A stretch of DNA of 64,000 bases from Lelliottia sp. WAP21 (GCF_020532665.2 NZ_JAIWPG020000005.1:248001-312000); one strand, 5' to 3'; counted from the stretch's first letter, positions 37,761 through 49,831 are shown. Notes: generated by a model not told the origin, from the letters alone. Made by a program: numbers and translations.

Positions 37761-38102
37761 GACATTGCCTCTTGTTTTTATCGATTAGGGATAAGCATAG
37801 CGCTTGCTGACGCCCGTTCGTTCTGGATTATGTCTGCCATAACGCAGGCGAACACGGATAACCCGTTACGCCTCAGGATCACAGACACTATGAAGAAAAT
37901 GGCAGAAATACGCAAAGGGGAAGAGAGTGTGTATCGCGTTAAGGTGAAATGCTTCAATTACGCCTGAGAGGTTTAGCTTTTTTATTCTGCAGCCCGGTGT
38001 GTGAGGCAGATGTTATGCGCAGCGTCATTCTCAACAATCATTGAGAACATTTATGCTCGTAAGGGGTTTTTAACGGCGGCGTGCGACAAAGGGAAGAGAT
38101 TC
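37761..38102. other. Spacer between yjdI and tRNA-Gly
   Basis: No gene is clear. A 25-codon frame at 37890-37967 (MKKMAEIRKGEESVYRVKV...) has a distant AGGA at 37876 and could be a small protein, but support is weak. An inverted repeat TTCTCAA-N6-TTGAGAA lies at 38028-38047; I cannot assign it. Confidence 0.3.
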
Positions 38103-38176
38103 TGGAGCGGGCGAAGGGAATCGAACCCTCGTATAGAGCTTGGGAAGCTCTCGTTCTACCATTGAACTACGCCCGC
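38103..38176 (-). tRNA. glyU: tRNA-Gly, anticodon CCC
   Basis: The 74-base reverse-strand sequence folds as a cloverleaf: acceptor GCGGGCG pairs with CGCCCGC, anticodon stem GAGAGC with GCTCTC-type partner around TTCCCAA (anticodon CCC, reading GGG), and a GGTTCGATTCC T-arm. CCA is encoded. It lies beside actS as glyU does in E. coli. Confidence 0.95.
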
Positions 38177-38256
38177 TTTTAGGTGCGTAAGGCATTATAG
38201 CCCTAACGCACCGTCACACAAGCCTCTTGTACGCTAAGTGGCGATAATATAATCAC

Positions 38257-39003
38257 TTAGCATTTCGGCTTGCTGCCCTGAGCCGGTAAATAGCGCTGGG
38301 GATCGATTGCCGTGGCGCGATAGCGAATCTGGAAATGCAACGCAACGGAACTGGCCCCCGTACTGCCCATCGTGGCAATTTTTTGGCCGGCTTTGACGTT
38401 TTGCCCGTTGTTGACCAGTAACGAATCATTATGCGCATAGGCCGTAATGTAATCCTCACCGTGCTTAATCATGATCAGGTTGCCATAACCACGCAGCTGA
38501 TTGCCGACGTAGACCACCTTGCCAGCGCCAGACGCATAAACCGGTGAGCCGCGTGTGCCAGCAATATCAATCCCCTTATTGCCCCCTTCTGCGGTGGAAT
38601 ATGGCAGCACCACTTTCCCGCTCGCAGGCCAGACCCAGCAACGCTGGCCTACCGGCGGCCATGACGATTTCGGTACGGCGTAGGATGGGGTGACTTTGGC
38701 AGTTTGGCCTTTACCCGATGTCGATTTCTTCGAGGTGGACCCGCTGCTGCTTACCCTGAGCTTTTGTCCCACTTCAATGGTGTAGGGCGCGGAAATGTTA
38801 TTTAGCCGCGCCAGCTCCTTCACGCTGGTGCCGGTCGAGCGCGAAATGCGATAAAGCGTATCGCCGCGCTTAACGGTATACACCGCACCGGAATAGCTGC
38901 CCGCATCGGATGATTTACTGCCCGAGCAGCCCGCCAGCAATAACGTTAGCGTCAGGCATAAAGCAGCGGTAAGGGGATTTCTCGTCAGGCTTCCTGCAAA
39001 CAA
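38257..39003 (-). CDS. actS: ActS (YgeR), LytM-domain activator of cell-wall amidases
   Basis: ActS is an outer-membrane lipoprotein that activates amidases such as AmiC during envelope stress. The 248-residue protein has a lipobox LLAGC (Cys26), a LysM domain at about 40-84 and a C-terminal M23/LytM domain. In the M23 part the first metal histidine is replaced by lysine (GNKGIDIAG), so it should be a regulator, not a peptidase. The start appears to be TTG (39001-39003), with GAGG upstream; no other start fits before the signal peptide. Confidence 0.92.
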   Translation of the reverse strand: MFAGSLTRNPLTAALCLTLTLLLAGCSGSKSSDAGSYSGAVYTVKRGDTLYRISRSTGTSVKELARLNNISAPYTIEVGQKLRVSSSGSTSKKSTSGKGQTAKVTPSYAVPKSSWPPVGQRCWVWPASGKVVLPYSTAEGGNKGIDIAGTRGSPVYASGAGKVVYVGNQLRGYGNLIMIKHGEDYITAYAHNDSLLVNNGQNVKAGQKIATMGSTGASSVALHFQIRYRATAIDPQRYLPAQGSKPKC

Positions 39004-39302
39004 AACAGTTCCTCGGTCAGCGTGAATGGCGCACTATGATAGCAGTCTCCCTTCTGATGCCCAATATTTGCCGTAAAAGGATAACTCTCTGGCGTCATTT
39101 CCAACACAAACAGCGTTCCAGACGCTCTTCGCACGGGCGTTTCCTCTGGCAAAAAGGGTCAGCTCTGTGGGCCAAACGGTTCATTTAAGAATGCAGTATA
39201 ATAACCTAATCCGATGACACAGCCCTGACCGGACCGGCGATAAAACACGCTGTAAACCGGCCAGGCGTTACGCCATTCGGCATTTTTGTTACTGGAGCAA
39301 GA
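39004..39302. promoter_or_regulatory. Spacer between actS and idi
   Basis: A TATAAT at 39197-39202 could be the -10 element of the idi promoter; its -35 is poor. I see nothing else in this 299-base stretch. Confidence 0.35.
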
Positions 39303-39845
39303 ATGAGCATTCAAGAACACGTTGTTTTAGTGAACGAACGGGGAGAGGTTATTGGCACCGAGGAGAAATATGCCGCGCATACCACGCATACCTCGCTGCA
39401 TCAGGCCTTCTCTTCCTGGCTTTTTAACCTGAAAGGCGAATGCCTGGTCACCCGACGCGCCATGAATAAAAAAGCCTGGCCCGGCGTCTGGACCAACTCC
39501 GTCTGCGGTCATCCGCAGATTGGCGAAGCGATTGAGCAGGCGATCGTCCGCCGCTGTCGCGATGAGGTCGGGGCCGACATTACCGACATCACTCCCGTTG
39601 CACCTGAATTTCGCTACCGCAAAGTCGATCCTTCCGGCATCGTTGAAAACGAGGTTTGCCCGGTTTTCGCCGCCCGCATCATCAGTGAGCTTAACGTGAA
39701 TCCCGAAGAGGTGATGGAATATCACTGGGTCCAGCTGGAGACGTTATTCCGCGCCCTGGACGCGACGCCGTGGGCCTTTAGTCCGTGGATGGTAATGGAA
39801 GCCGCTGCCGCCCGCGAAGCGCTCACCGCCTACGCGGCAAAATAA
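39303..39845 (+). CDS. idi: Idi, isopentenyl-diphosphate delta-isomerase type I
   Basis: Idi interconverts isopentenyl and dimethylallyl diphosphate, balancing isoprenoid building blocks. The 180-residue protein has the catalytic Cys68 in NSVCGHP and Glu117 in VENEVCPVF (one position later than in E. coli). The Nudix-related fold and metal histidines in [10 protein letters not shown] are present. It ends at a strong bidirectional terminator shared with lysS. Confidence 0.96.
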   Translation: MSIQEHVVLVNERGEVIGTEEKYAAHTTHTSLHQAFSSWLFNLKGECLVTRRAMNKKAWPGVWTNSVCGHPQIGEAIEQAIVRRCRDEVGADITDITPVAPEFRYRKVDPSGIVENEVCPVFAARIISELNVNPEEVMEYHWVQLETLFRALDATPWAFSPWMVMEAAAAREALTAYAAK

Positions 39846-39879
39846 AAAAGCCCCGGCGAAATCGCGCGGGGCTTTTTTT
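39844..39879. terminator. Bidirectional terminator between idi and lysS
   Basis: AGCCCCG and CGGGGCT arms flanked by six A and seven T lie between the converging genes. Confidence 0.9.
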
Positions 39880-39892
39880 ATGTCTTAAAGAC

Positions 39893-41410
39893 TTATTTCA
39901 CCGGACGCATCGCCGGGAAGAGGATCACGTCACGAATGGTGTGGCTGTTGGTGAACAGCATGACCATACGGTCGATACCAATACCCAGACCCGCGGTAGG
40001 TGGCAAACCGTGTTCCAGCGCGGTCACATAGTCTTCATCGAAGAACATCGCTTCGTCATCGCCCGCCGCTTTCGCATCAACCTGGTCCTGGAAACGCTGC
40101 GCCTGATCCTGCGCATCGTTCAGCTCGCTGAAGCCGTTACCGATTTCACGACCACCAATAAAGAACTCAAAGCGATCGGTGATTTCCGGGTTTTCGTCAT
40201 TACGACGCGCCAGCGGAGACACTTCTGCCGGGTATTCGGTAATGAAGGTTGGCTGAATCAGATGGGCTTCTGCCACTTCTTCGAAGATCTCGGTCACGAT
40301 ACGGCCCAGACCCCAGCTCTTCTCAACCTTGATCCCGATGCTTTCTGCAATCGCTTTCGCAGAGTCGAAGTTATCCAGATCGGCCATGTTGGTTTCTGGA
40401 CGGTATTTCATGATCGCTTCGCGCATGGTCAGCTTAACGAAAGGCTTACCGAAATCGAATACCTCTTCGCCGTAAGGGACTTCAGTGGTGCCCAGAATAT
40501 CCTGCGCCAGAGTACGGAACAGGGATTCGGTCAGCTCGATCAGATCTTTATAATCCGCGTAAGCCATATAGAGTTCCATCATGGTGAACTCTGGGTTATG
40601 GCGAACGGAGATGCCTTCGTTACGGAAGTTACGGTTGATTTCGAACACGCGCTCGAAGCCACCCACAACCAGACGCTTCAGATACAGTTCCGGCGCGATA
40701 CGCAGGTACATGTCCAGGTCGAGAGCGTTGTGATGGGTGATGAACGGACGTGCAGACGCACCGCCCGGGATCACCTGCATCATTGGGGTTTCCACTTCCA
40801 TAAAGTCGCGGCTCACCATGAACTGGCGGATACCGGCCATGATCTGAGAGCGAATTTTGAAGGTCTTACGGGATTCATCGTTGGAGATGAGATCCAGGTA
40901 ACGCTGACGGTAGCGCGCTTCCTGATCCTGCAGGCCATGGAATTTGTCCGGCAGCGGACGCAGGGCTTTGGTCAGCAGACGCAGTTCGGTGCAGTGGATA
41001 GACAGCTCACCGGTTTTGGTTTTGAACAGTTTACCCTTCGCCCCCAGGATGTCGCCCAGGTCCCACTTCTTGAACTGCTCGTTGTAGATGCCTTCCGGCA
41101 GGTCGTCACGAGAAACGTACAGCTGAATACGACCGCCCACATCCTGTAACGTCACGAAAGACGCTTTACCCATGATACGGCGGGTCATCATACGGCCTGC
41201 AACGGACACTTCGATATTCAGCGCTTCGAGCTCTTCGTTCTCTTTCGCATCGAAGTCAGCGTGAAGCTGGTCTGAGGTATGATCGCGACGGAAATCGTTC
41301 GGGAAGGGAATACCCTGCTCACGCAGTGCAGCCAGCTTCTCACGACGGCTTTTCAGTTCGTTATTAAGATCGACTACCGCGTCAGTGCCCTGTGCTTGTT
41401 GTTCAGACAT
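39893..41410 (-). CDS. lysS: LysS, lysyl-tRNA synthetase
   Basis: LysS charges tRNA-Lys. The 505-residue protein is a class II synthetase: an OB-fold anticodon domain ([18 protein letters not shown]) then the catalytic core with motif 2 ([12 protein letters not shown]) and motif 3 ([13 protein letters not shown] near residue 475). It follows prfB by 9 bases on the same strand, the conserved prfB-lysS operon. No lysU copy is in this window. Confidence 0.97.
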   Translation of the reverse strand: MSEQQAQGTDAVVDLNNELKSRREKLAALREQGIPFPNDFRRDHTSDQLHADFDAKENEELEALNIEVSVAGRMMTRRIMGKASFVTLQDVGGRIQLYVSRDDLPEGIYNEQFKKWDLGDILGAKGKLFKTKTGELSIHCTELRLLTKALRPLPDKFHGLQDQEARYRQRYLDLISNDESRKTFKIRSQIMAGIRQFMVSRDFMEVETPMMQVIPGGASARPFITHHNALDLDMYLRIAPELYLKRLVVGGFERVFEINRNFRNEGISVRHNPEFTMMELYMAYADYKDLIELTESLFRTLAQDILGTTEVPYGEEVFDFGKPFVKLTMREAIMKYRPETNMADLDNFDSAKAIAESIGIKVEKSWGLGRIVTEIFEEVAEAHLIQPTFITEYPAEVSPLARRNDENPEITDRFEFFIGGREIGNGFSELNDAQDQAQRFQDQVDAKAAGDDEAMFFDEDYVTALEHGLPPTAGLGIGIDRMVMLFTNSHTIRDVILFPAMRPVK

Positions 41411-41419
41411 GTTGGTTCC

Positions 41420-42518
41420 TCATAACCCTGCTTTCAAACTTGCTTCGATAAATTGGTCCAGGCTGCCGTCCAGCACGGCCTGCGTATTGCGGGTTTCAAC
41501 CCCGGTACGCAAGTCTTTAATGCGGGAGTCATCGAGGACATAAGAACGGATCTGGCTGCCCCAGCCGATGTCAGATTTGTTATCTTCCATCACCTGTTTC
41601 TCAGCATTTTTCTTCTGCATTTCCAGTTCATAGAGCTTCGCTTTCATCTGCTTCATGGCCTGGTCTTTGTTCTTATGCTGCGAACGGTCGTTTTGACACT
41701 GCGTCACCAGTCCGGTTGGGACGTGGGTAATACGCACAGCGGATTCCGTACGGTTAACGTGCTGACCGCCCGCGCCGGAAGCGCGGTACACGTCGATACG
41801 CAAATCGGCCGGGTTGATTTCGATATCGATATCGTCATCCACTTCCGGATAGACAAACGCAGAGCTGAAGGAGGTATGACGACGGCCGCCGGAGTCGAAC
41901 GGGCTCTTACGCACCAGGCGGTGAACGCCCGTTTCGGTACGCAGCCAGCCGTAAGCGTAATCGCCAATAATCTTGATAGTGATGGATTTAATGCCCGCCA
42001 CTTCCCCTTCAGACTCTTCGATGATTTCGGTTTTGAAACCACGCGCTTCAGCCCAACGCAAATACATGCGTGTGAGCATGCTCGCCCAGTCCTGCGCTTC
42101 TGTCCCGCCAGAGCCTGCCTGGATATCCAGGTAGCAATCTGCGCTGTCATATTCGCCGGAGAACATACGACGGAATTCAAGCTGAGCCAGCTTTTCTTCC
42201 AGCACGTCCAGTTCTGCGATGGCTTCGTTAAAGGTTTCTTCGTCGTCGGCTTCGACAGCTAATTCCAGCAGGCCGGAGACATCTTCCAGCCCCTGAGACA
42301 TTTGGTCGAGGGTATCAACGATAGCTTCGAGGGAGGAACGTTCTTTACCCAGCGCCTGTGCGCGTTCAGGTTCGTTCCAGACGTCCGGCTGTTCCAGCTC
42401 GGCGTTTACTTCTTCAAGACGCTCTTTCTTGGCATCATAGTCAAAGATACCCCCTAAGAACGTCTGAGCGTTCCGTGAGGTCTTGAATGCGGTTTTTTAC
42501 CGGATTAATTTCAAACAT
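41420..42518 (-). CDS. prfB: PrfB, peptide chain release factor 2, with programmed +1 frameshift
   Basis: RF2 ends translation at UGA and UAA. The start ATG is at 42516-42518. After 25 codons the frame meets TGA (42441-42443) inside CTT-TGA-C, preceded by the Shine-Dalgarno-like AGGGGG; a +1 shift gives a 365-residue protein, the E. coli length. This is the known self-regulating frameshift. The SPF stop-recognition motif (RKSPFDSGG) and GGQ motif (SGAGGQHVN) are present. Residue 246 is Ala, not the less active Thr of E. coli K-12. Confidence 0.97.
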
Positions 42519-42608
42519 GGTCTGTTTTCTTTTTTCGACGAGTCAAAATGCGGTGATAAGAGCGGGATTGTACCGAATCCGCGCCCTTTTTTATAGAGAA
42601 TACTGACG

Positions 42609-44342
42609 CTAAATTGGCCAGATATGGTCGATGATGATCTGAAGCGTGCGGTTACCGCGAAACTCATTAATATCGAGCTTAAAGGCCAGCTCAACCTCAC
42701 GAACGCCATTGTCCGGCCAGACGGCGGTGTCGACATTAAACGCAATGCCGTCCAGTAGCGGACCACCGCCAACCGGCTCAACCATCACTTTCAGATGCCG
42801 TTCTCCCACGATGCGCTGCTGCAGCAGACGGAAACGCCCGTCAAAAAGCGGCTCAGGGAACATCTGGCCCCACGGGCCCGCATCACGCAGCATTTGCGCC
42901 ACGTCCATGGTCATCTCGGCAGCCGAGAGTGGACCATCGGAGACAATCTCCCCCTGCAACAATGCCGGGTCGATCCAGTCGGTGACCAGCGCGCTGAACA
43001 GTCGCTGAAACTCGTCGAATTTGGCCTCTTCAAGGGATAAACCCGCCGCCATCGCATGACCGCCAAATTTGATCATCAGCCCCGGATAGAGCGTATCGAG
43101 ACGTTCCAGGGCATCACGCATGTGCAACCCCTGGATAGAGCGGCCCGAGCCTTTCAGCGTGCCATCCCCCGCTGGGGCAAAGGCAATAACCGGACGGTGG
43201 AATCGTTCCTTGATCCGCGAGGCCAGAATGCCTACCACGCCCTGATGCCAGTCCGGATGGTACATAGCCAGCCCGCCCGGCAGCGGTTCGCCGCTTCGCT
43301 CAAGCTTGTCGCATAAGGTCAGCGCTTCGGCCTGCATTCCCTGTTCAATCTCTTTGCGCGTCTGGTTCAGCGCATCAAGCTCACTCGCCAGTACGCGCGC
43401 TTCACCGATGTTGTCACACAGCAACAGCGCGACGCCGACGGACATATCATCCAGACGACCAGCCGCGTTCAGGCGTGGACCCAGCGCAAACCCTAAATCG
43501 TTTGCCGCCAGTTTGAGCGGGTCACGGTTGGCGATCTCAAGCAGTGCTTTAATCCCTGGGCGGCACTTGCCTGCACGAATACGGCTTAAGCCCTGCCAGG
43601 TCAAAATACGGTTATTGGTATCCAGTGGCACCACGTCGGCGACGGTACCAAGCGCAACCAGATCGAGGTATTCCGCCAGATTTGGCATGGCGATACCGCG
43701 TGATGTAAACCAGCCGTTGTCACGTAGCAATGCGCGCAGCGCCAGCATCAGATAAAACGCCACCCCGACTCCCGCCAGCGATTTCGACGGGAAATCGCAG
43801 TCGCGCAGGTTTGGGTTGATGATCGCTTCGGCTGCGGGCAAGGTTTCGCCAGGCAGGTGGTGATCGGTGACAATCACCGGGATCCCCAGCGCATGGGCAC
43901 GATCGACGCCCGCATGGGAAGAGATCCCGTTATCCACGGTCATGATCATTTGTGCACCGCGGGCATGGGCCTGATCGACCACTTCCGGGCTGAGACCATA
44001 GCCATCTTCAAAGCGATTAGGCACCAGATAGGCGACGTTGTCGCAGCCCAGCGCCCGCAGGCTAAGCACGCTCAGTGCCGTACTGGTGGCGCCGTCGGCG
44101 TCAAAATCACCCACGACAACAATGCGCGTGCCTTCCCGGAAAGCGTCATAGAGCATCCCGGTTGCTTTCTCGACACCGCTCAGCTGTTGCCAGGGCAACA
44201 TTCCTTTCACGCTGCGCTCAAGCTCCACGCCAGAACGCACGCCACGGCTGGCATACAATCGCCGCAAAAGCGGCGAGAGATCGGCCGGTAAATCGACGTT
44301 TTCATCCGCCTCGCGGCGGCGCAATTTGATGGGGGCTTTCAC
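42609..44342 (-). CDS. recJ: RecJ, single-strand-specific 5'-3' exonuclease
   Basis: RecJ degrades single-stranded DNA in RecF-pathway recombination, mismatch repair and base-excision repair. The 577-residue protein has the DHH-family motifs: GDFDADGA at 78-85, DHH at 160-162 in VIVTDHHLPG, and the DHHA1 GGHAMAAGLSL motif near residue 420. It lies 5 bases after dsbC, and prfB follows, as in E. coli. Confidence 0.97.
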   Translation of the reverse strand: MKAPIKLRRREADENVDLPADLSPLLRRLYASRGVRSGVELERSVKGMLPWQQLSGVEKATGMLYDAFREGTRIVVVGDFDADGATSTALSVLSLRALGCDNVAYLVPNRFEDGYGLSPEVVDQAHARGAQMIMTVDNGISSHAGVDRAHALGIPVIVTDHHLPGETLPAAEAIINPNLRDCDFPSKSLAGVGVAFYLMLALRALLRDNGWFTSRGIAMPNLAEYLDLVALGTVADVVPLDTNNRILTWQGLSRIRAGKCRPGIKALLEIANRDPLKLAANDLGFALGPRLNAAGRLDDMSVGVALLLCDNIGEARVLASELDALNQTRKEIEQGMQAEALTLCDKLERSGEPLPGGLAMYHPDWHQGVVGILASRIKERFHRPVIAFAPAGDGTLKGSGRSIQGLHMRDALERLDTLYPGLMIKFGGHAMAAGLSLEEAKFDEFQRLFSALVTDWIDPALLQGEIVSDGPLSAAEMTMDVAQMLRDAGPWGQMFPEPLFDGRFRLLQQRIVGERHLKVMVEPVGGGPLLDGIAFNVDTAVWPDNGVREVELAFKLDINEFRGNRTLQIIIDHIWPI

Positions 44343-44347
44343 GCGAA

Positions 44348-45061
44348 TTATTTACCACCAAACTGTTTCTGATGTGCGTCGAGGAAAGCTTTCATCTCTT
44401 TCGGACCCTGATAGCCCGGTACAACGTAGCCGTTGTTCAATACAATCGCTGGGGTACCAGACACGCCAAACTGCACGCCGAGGGCGTAGTGGTTGGCGAT
44501 ATCGATATCACAGGAAGCAGGCTGGACGCCCTTCCCGTTCATTGCATCGTCAAAGGCCTTATTCCGGTCTTTAGCGCACCAGATGGCTTTCATATCCTGC
44601 TCAGGCTGGCTCTGTACGCCCGCCCGCGGGAAGGCGAGATAACGCACGGTGATGCCCAGCGCGTTGTAGTCTTTCATCTCTTCATGCAGCTTGTGGCAAT
44701 AGCCACAGGTGATGTCGGTGAAAACGGTAATGACATGTTTTTCCTGCGCCGATTTATAGACAATCATCTCTTTTTCCAGCGCATTCAGGTTTTTCATCAG
44801 CAGCTGGTTAGTGACGTTCACCGGCTGCGCGCCGCTGACGTCGTACATCGGCCCCTGAATGAAATGCTTACCATCTTCGGTGACATACAGTACGCCGCTG
44901 TTGGTCAGAACCGTTTTCATCCCGGCAACCGGAGCAGGCTGAATGTCGCTGCTGGTGACGCCAAGTTTGGCCAGAGATTGTTTGATGGCGGCATCATCAG
45001 CATGGGCCAAACCGGTAAAAGAGGCTGCCAGCAAGGTAAACAGCGCGAAAGACTTTTTCAT
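44348..45061 (-). CDS. dsbC: DsbC, periplasmic disulfide isomerase
   Basis: DsbC reshuffles wrong disulfides in periplasmic proteins and is kept reduced by DsbD. The 237-residue form begins at 45059-45061, six bases after AGGA; an ATG two codons upstream is too close to that site. A signal peptide ends at about Ala21 (LAHA-DD). The thioredoxin-fold active site is CGYC at 119-122, and the N-terminal part is the dimer domain. It is in a run with xerD and recJ. Confidence 0.96.
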   Translation of the reverse strand: MKKSFALFTLLAASFTGLAHADDAAIKQSLAKLGVTSSDIQPAPVAGMKTVLTNSGVLYVTEDGKHFIQGPMYDVSGAQPVNVTNQLLMKNLNALEKEMIVYKSAQEKHVITVFTDITCGYCHKLHEEMKDYNALGITVRYLAFPRAGVQSQPEQDMKAIWCAKDRNKAFDDAMNGKGVQPASCDIDIANHYALGVQFGVSGTPAIVLNNGYVVPGYQGPKEMKAFLDAHQKQFGGK

Positions 45062-45089
45062 ATTCATTCCTAATGCAATTCCTCGGCAC

Positions 45090-45986
45090 TCACGCACGTG
45101 GGTGGTGCTGTTGATGTAACTGCCGCAAGCGCTCGGTCGCGACATGGGTATAAATTTGCGTCGTCGATAGATCGCTATGCCCCAGCAGCATCTGTACCAC
45201 GCGCAAATCGGCGCCATGGTTCAGCAGATGTGTGGCGAAGGCGTGGCGCAACACGTGCGGCGACAGTTTCTCACTGTCGATACCCGCCAGTGTGGCGTAA
45301 TGTTTGATGCGATGCCAGAAGGTTTGTCGCGTCATTTGCTGTGCGCGCTGGCTGGGAAAGAGCACGTCAATTGACACGCCGTTCAGCAACCATGGGCGAC
45401 CGTGCTCCAGCCAGGTTTCTACCCAGTAAACGGCCTCTTCGCCAAGCGGCACCAGTCGTTCTTTGTTTCCTTTGCCGATCACGCGTACCACGCCCTGACG
45501 AAGACTGATATCACTCATCGTCAGCCCGACTAATTCAGAGACGCGCAAACCGGTGGCGTACAGCACTTCAAGCATCGCTTTATCGCGCAACTCCAGCGGC
45601 AGGTCAACCGCTGGCGCTTGTAATAATCTCTCAATTTGCGCTTCGCTGAGATCTTTAGGTAAACGCTGCGGTAATTTGGGCGAAGCCAGTAACGCGCTGG
45701 GATCGTCCGGGCGGATCTTCTCACGGTAGAGATGTTGAAACAGGCGGCGCATTGCACTAAGCAGTCGCGCCGAACTGGTCGCCTTATATCCCCCCGCCTG
45801 CCGTTCTGCCAGCAGGTTTTGCAGGTCGTCGCTCTGGGCCTCGACCAGCGTCAGTTCACGGTGCGCCAGCCACTCCACCAGCATGGTTAAATCCCGGCGG
45901 TAAGCGCTCAGCGTGTTCTCTGCAAGATTCTTCTCCAGCCAGAGCGCATCGAGAAATTGCTCGACGAGTGCGAGATCCTTTTCCAC
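45090..45986 (-). CDS. xerD: XerD, site-specific tyrosine recombinase
   Basis: XerD with XerC resolves chromosome dimers at dif. The 298-residue form starts at GTG (45984-45986), five bases after AAGGGG, and equals the E. coli length; an upstream frame would add 25 residues. The catalytic residues of the family are present at the expected places: Arg148 (TGLRVSE), Lys172, His244 and Arg247 (HVLRHAFATH), His270 and Tyr279 (TQIYTHV). Confidence 0.96.
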   Translation of the reverse strand: MEKDLALVEQFLDALWLEKNLAENTLSAYRRDLTMLVEWLAHRELTLVEAQSDDLQNLLAERQAGGYKATSSARLLSAMRRLFQHLYREKIRPDDPSALLASPKLPQRLPKDLSEAQIERLLQAPAVDLPLELRDKAMLEVLYATGLRVSELVGLTMSDISLRQGVVRVIGKGNKERLVPLGEEAVYWVETWLEHGRPWLLNGVSIDVLFPSQRAQQMTRQTFWHRIKHYATLAGIDSEKLSPHVLRHAFATHLLNHGADLRVVQMLLGHSDLSTTQIYTHVATERLRQLHQQHHPRA

Positions 45987-46085
45987 ATCTGCCCCTTGAT
46001 GTTGCCATTCGCCATTATGACGTAATGGTACAGCTTTCTGGTACACTACGCCTAAAGTCATAGCAAGAATTGAGACGTTTTGGCG

Positions 46086-46607
46086 ATGAATATTGGTCTG
46101 TTTTATGGTTCCAGCACCTGCTATACCGAAATGGCAGCAGAGAAAATCCGTGACATTATTGGCCCGGAACTGGTCACACTACACAATCTGAAAGATGATT
46201 CCCCCGCCCTGATGGAGCAGTACGATGTACTGATACTCGGTATTCCGACCTGGGACTTTGGCGAGATACAGGAAGACTGGGAAGCCATCTGGGATCAGCT
46301 CGATTCGCTCAATCTTGAAGGCAAAATCATCGCCATGTATGGCATGGGCGACCAGTTAGGCTACGGAGAGTGGTTCCTGGATGCGCTCGGTATGCTGCAC
46401 GATAAACTGTTGCCAAAAGGCGTGAGCTTTATCGGCTACTGGCCAACCGAAGGCTATGAGTTTACCAGCCCGAAGCCGGTGATCGCCGATGGCGAGCTCT
46501 TTGTCGGCCTGGCACTGGACGAAACCAATCAGTACGATCTGAGCGATGAGCGCCTGCAAAACTGGTGCGAGCAGATCCTGGGCGAAATGGCCGAAAAATT
46601 TAGCTAA
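46086..46607 (+). CDS. fldB: FldB, flavodoxin 2
   Basis: FldB is a small FMN electron carrier. The ATG at 46086 gives 173 residues, as in E. coli; a TTG two codons upstream is less likely. The phosphate loop [11 protein letters not shown] (residues 8-18), the flavin-stacking Trp in PTWDFGE and the [13 protein letters not shown] block are conserved. It is divergent from xerD. Confidence 0.95.
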   Translation: MNIGLFYGSSTCYTEMAAEKIRDIIGPELVTLHNLKDDSPALMEQYDVLILGIPTWDFGEIQEDWEAIWDQLDSLNLEGKIIAMYGMGDQLGYGEWFLDALGMLHDKLLPKGVSFIGYWPTEGYEFTSPKPVIADGELFVGLALDETNQYDLSDERLQNWCEQILGEMAEKFS

Positions 46608-46610
46608 GCG

Positions 46611-47526
<916 letters not shown>

Positions 47527-47572
47527 TTACCATTAGGCATTATCAAAGCGTTAAGCAATTCAGGACATCACT

Positions 47573-48553
47573 ATGGCTTTTACACCATTTTCTCCTCGCC
47601 AGCCCGTCGCCTCTGCGCGTCTGCCGCTGACGCTTATTTCTCTTGATGACTGGGCACTGGCAACGCTTACGGGTGCCGACAGCGAAAAATATCTGCAAGG
47701 CCAGGTGACGGCAGACGTCGGTCAAATGACGGAACACCAGCACCTGCTGGCCGCGCACTGTGATCCCAAAGGTAAAATGTGGAGCAATCTGCGCCTTTTC
47801 CGCCGTCAGGATGGCTTTGCCCTGATCGAGCGTCGCAGCCTGCGTGATGCGCAGCTTACTGAACTGAAAAAGTATGCGGTCTTCTCAAAAGTGACCATTG
47901 CCGCGGATGATGAACATGTCTTGCTGGGCGTGGCCGGATTCCAGGCCCGCGCGGCGCTGAAAAACCTCTTCAGCGCATTGCCGGACGCCGAAAAACAGGT
48001 CGTTAGCGAGGGCGCAACGTCTATTCTTTGGTTTGAACATCCGGCAGAACGTTTCCTTCTGGTGACCGACGTGGAAACGGCAGAGCGCGTCACGGAAGCC
48101 TTACGCGGCGAAGCGCAGCTTAATAACAGCCAACAATGGCTGGCGTTAAATATCGAAGCGGGACTGCCGGTGATTGACGCGGCAAACAGCGCCCAGTTTA
48201 TCCCGCAGGCAACAAACCTGCAGGCACTGGGCGGTATCAGCTTTAAGAAAGGGTGTTACACCGGTCAGGAGATGGTGGCGCGGGCAAAATTCCGTGGTGC
48301 GAACAAACGTGCACTGTGGACGCTGGCCGGTCATGCCAGTCGTGTGCCGGAAGCCGGCGAAGATTTAGAAATGAAAATGGGTGAGAACTGGCGTCGAACA
48401 GGAACCGTGCTGGCGGCTGTTCAACTCGACGATGGTCGCCTGTTGGTCCAGGTCGTGATGAACAACGATATGGAAGCCGATACCGTATTCCGCGTGCGTG
48501 ACGATGCCAATACGCTGAGCATTGAACCGCTGCCTTACTCTCTGGAAGAGTAA
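47573..48553 (+). CDS. ygfZ: YgfZ, folate-binding Fe-S assembly protein
   Basis: YgfZ (IBA57 family) uses tetrahydrofolate to support certain Fe-S enzymes such as MiaB. The 326-residue protein equals the E. coli length. The essential cysteine is Cys228 in the motif KGCYTGQE. The fold is related to GcvT, present elsewhere in this window. A single REP-like palindrome follows it. Confidence 0.96.
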   Translation: MAFTPFSPRQPVASARLPLTLISLDDWALATLTGADSEKYLQGQVTADVGQMTEHQHLLAAHCDPKGKMWSNLRLFRRQDGFALIERRSLRDAQLTELKKYAVFSKVTIAADDEHVLLGVAGFQARAALKNLFSALPDAEKQVVSEGATSILWFEHPAERFLLVTDVETAERVTEALRGEAQLNNSQQWLALNIEAGLPVIDAANSAQFIPQATNLQALGGISFKKGCYTGQEMVARAKFRGANKRALWTLAGHASRVPEAGEDLEMKMGENWRRTGTVLAAVQLDDGRLLVQVVMNNDMEADTVFRVRDDANTLSIEPLPYSLEE

Positions 48554-48640
48554 GACTGCCTTAAGGCGGATACGCATTTTACCCCTGAGATGCGCTCTCC
48601 CCGCGGCTCACTCTGGGATACCCCTCCCCCCTGGGAAGCC

Positions 48641-48673
48641 CCCTCTCCCTGTGGGAGAGGGTTGGGGTGAGGG
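48641..48673. repeat. REP-like palindrome between ygfZ and yqfA
   Basis: CCCTCTCCC-TGT-GGGAGAGGG followed by TTGGGGTGAGGG is a single copy of the family that forms the tandem array at 26.3 kb. It lies between converging genes. Confidence 0.85.
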
Positions 48674-48696
48674 CATCAGACAGCACGGCGTAACCG

Positions 48697-49383
<687 letters not shown>

Positions 49384-49519
49384 TTATGCATCATCCATTA
49401 TGCTAACTGAGAATGATTTCAGTGAACACCTGTTAGCTAAAATAAATCCATGAATGAGACAATTCCTTTAAAATCATTAAATTGAAGTAAAAAATGAACT
49501 TACACCTGTCAGCTTTACT

Positions 49520-49831
49520 TTAAACACGTTTAAATTCAATCACATAAAAATATGTTTGATCAGGGTAAATCTCCTGAATGACTTCACGGAGCGCAGCAAG
49601 AGACATGTTTTCCTGCATCGCGTGTTTTTCCGTCAGCGTATCCAGCGTTACCGTTGACACGCCAGTGACGACGATAGTGCAAAAATATCCCTCATCTTCA
49701 TAACGCCCTACCCTCAGGATATCGCCCGCTTTAAAATGTGACTCGCTTTCGTCACGAATGGTGATGGTTTTACGCCCGGCCAGAATGTCATCCTGAAAGC
49801 GCTGAAAAAAAGTGATGTCGTTTCGCTGCAT
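49520..49831 (-). CDS. yqfB: YqfB, N4-acetylcytidine amidohydrolase
   Basis: YqfB is a small ASCH-domain enzyme that deacetylates N4-acetylcytidine. The 103-residue protein equals the E. coli length, and the proposed catalytic residues sit at the same positions: Lys21, Thr24 and Glu74. It is divergent from the RpiR gene with a 51-base spacer to that gene's start. Confidence 0.95.
   Translation of the reverse strand: MQRNDITFFQRFQDDILAGRKTITIRDESESHFKAGDILRVGRYEDEGYFCTIVVTGVSTVTLDTLTEKHAMQENMSLAALREVIQEIYPDQTYFYVIEFKRV

Noticed and set aside
37761..38256. Integrated element at tRNA-Gly
   Set aside because: No integrase, no repeat of the tRNA 3' end and conserved actS directly beside it.
39785..41149. 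454-codon open frame on the plus strand opposite lysS
   Set aside because: It is the reverse shadow of LysS, which has clear class II synthetase motifs; long antisense frames are common in GC-biased genes.
41420..42301. prfB as a short gene starting at an internal ATG, or as a pseudogene broken by TGA
   Set aside because: The CTT-TGA-C signal with AGGGGG upstream is the known programmed frameshift, so the full gene is 41420-42518.
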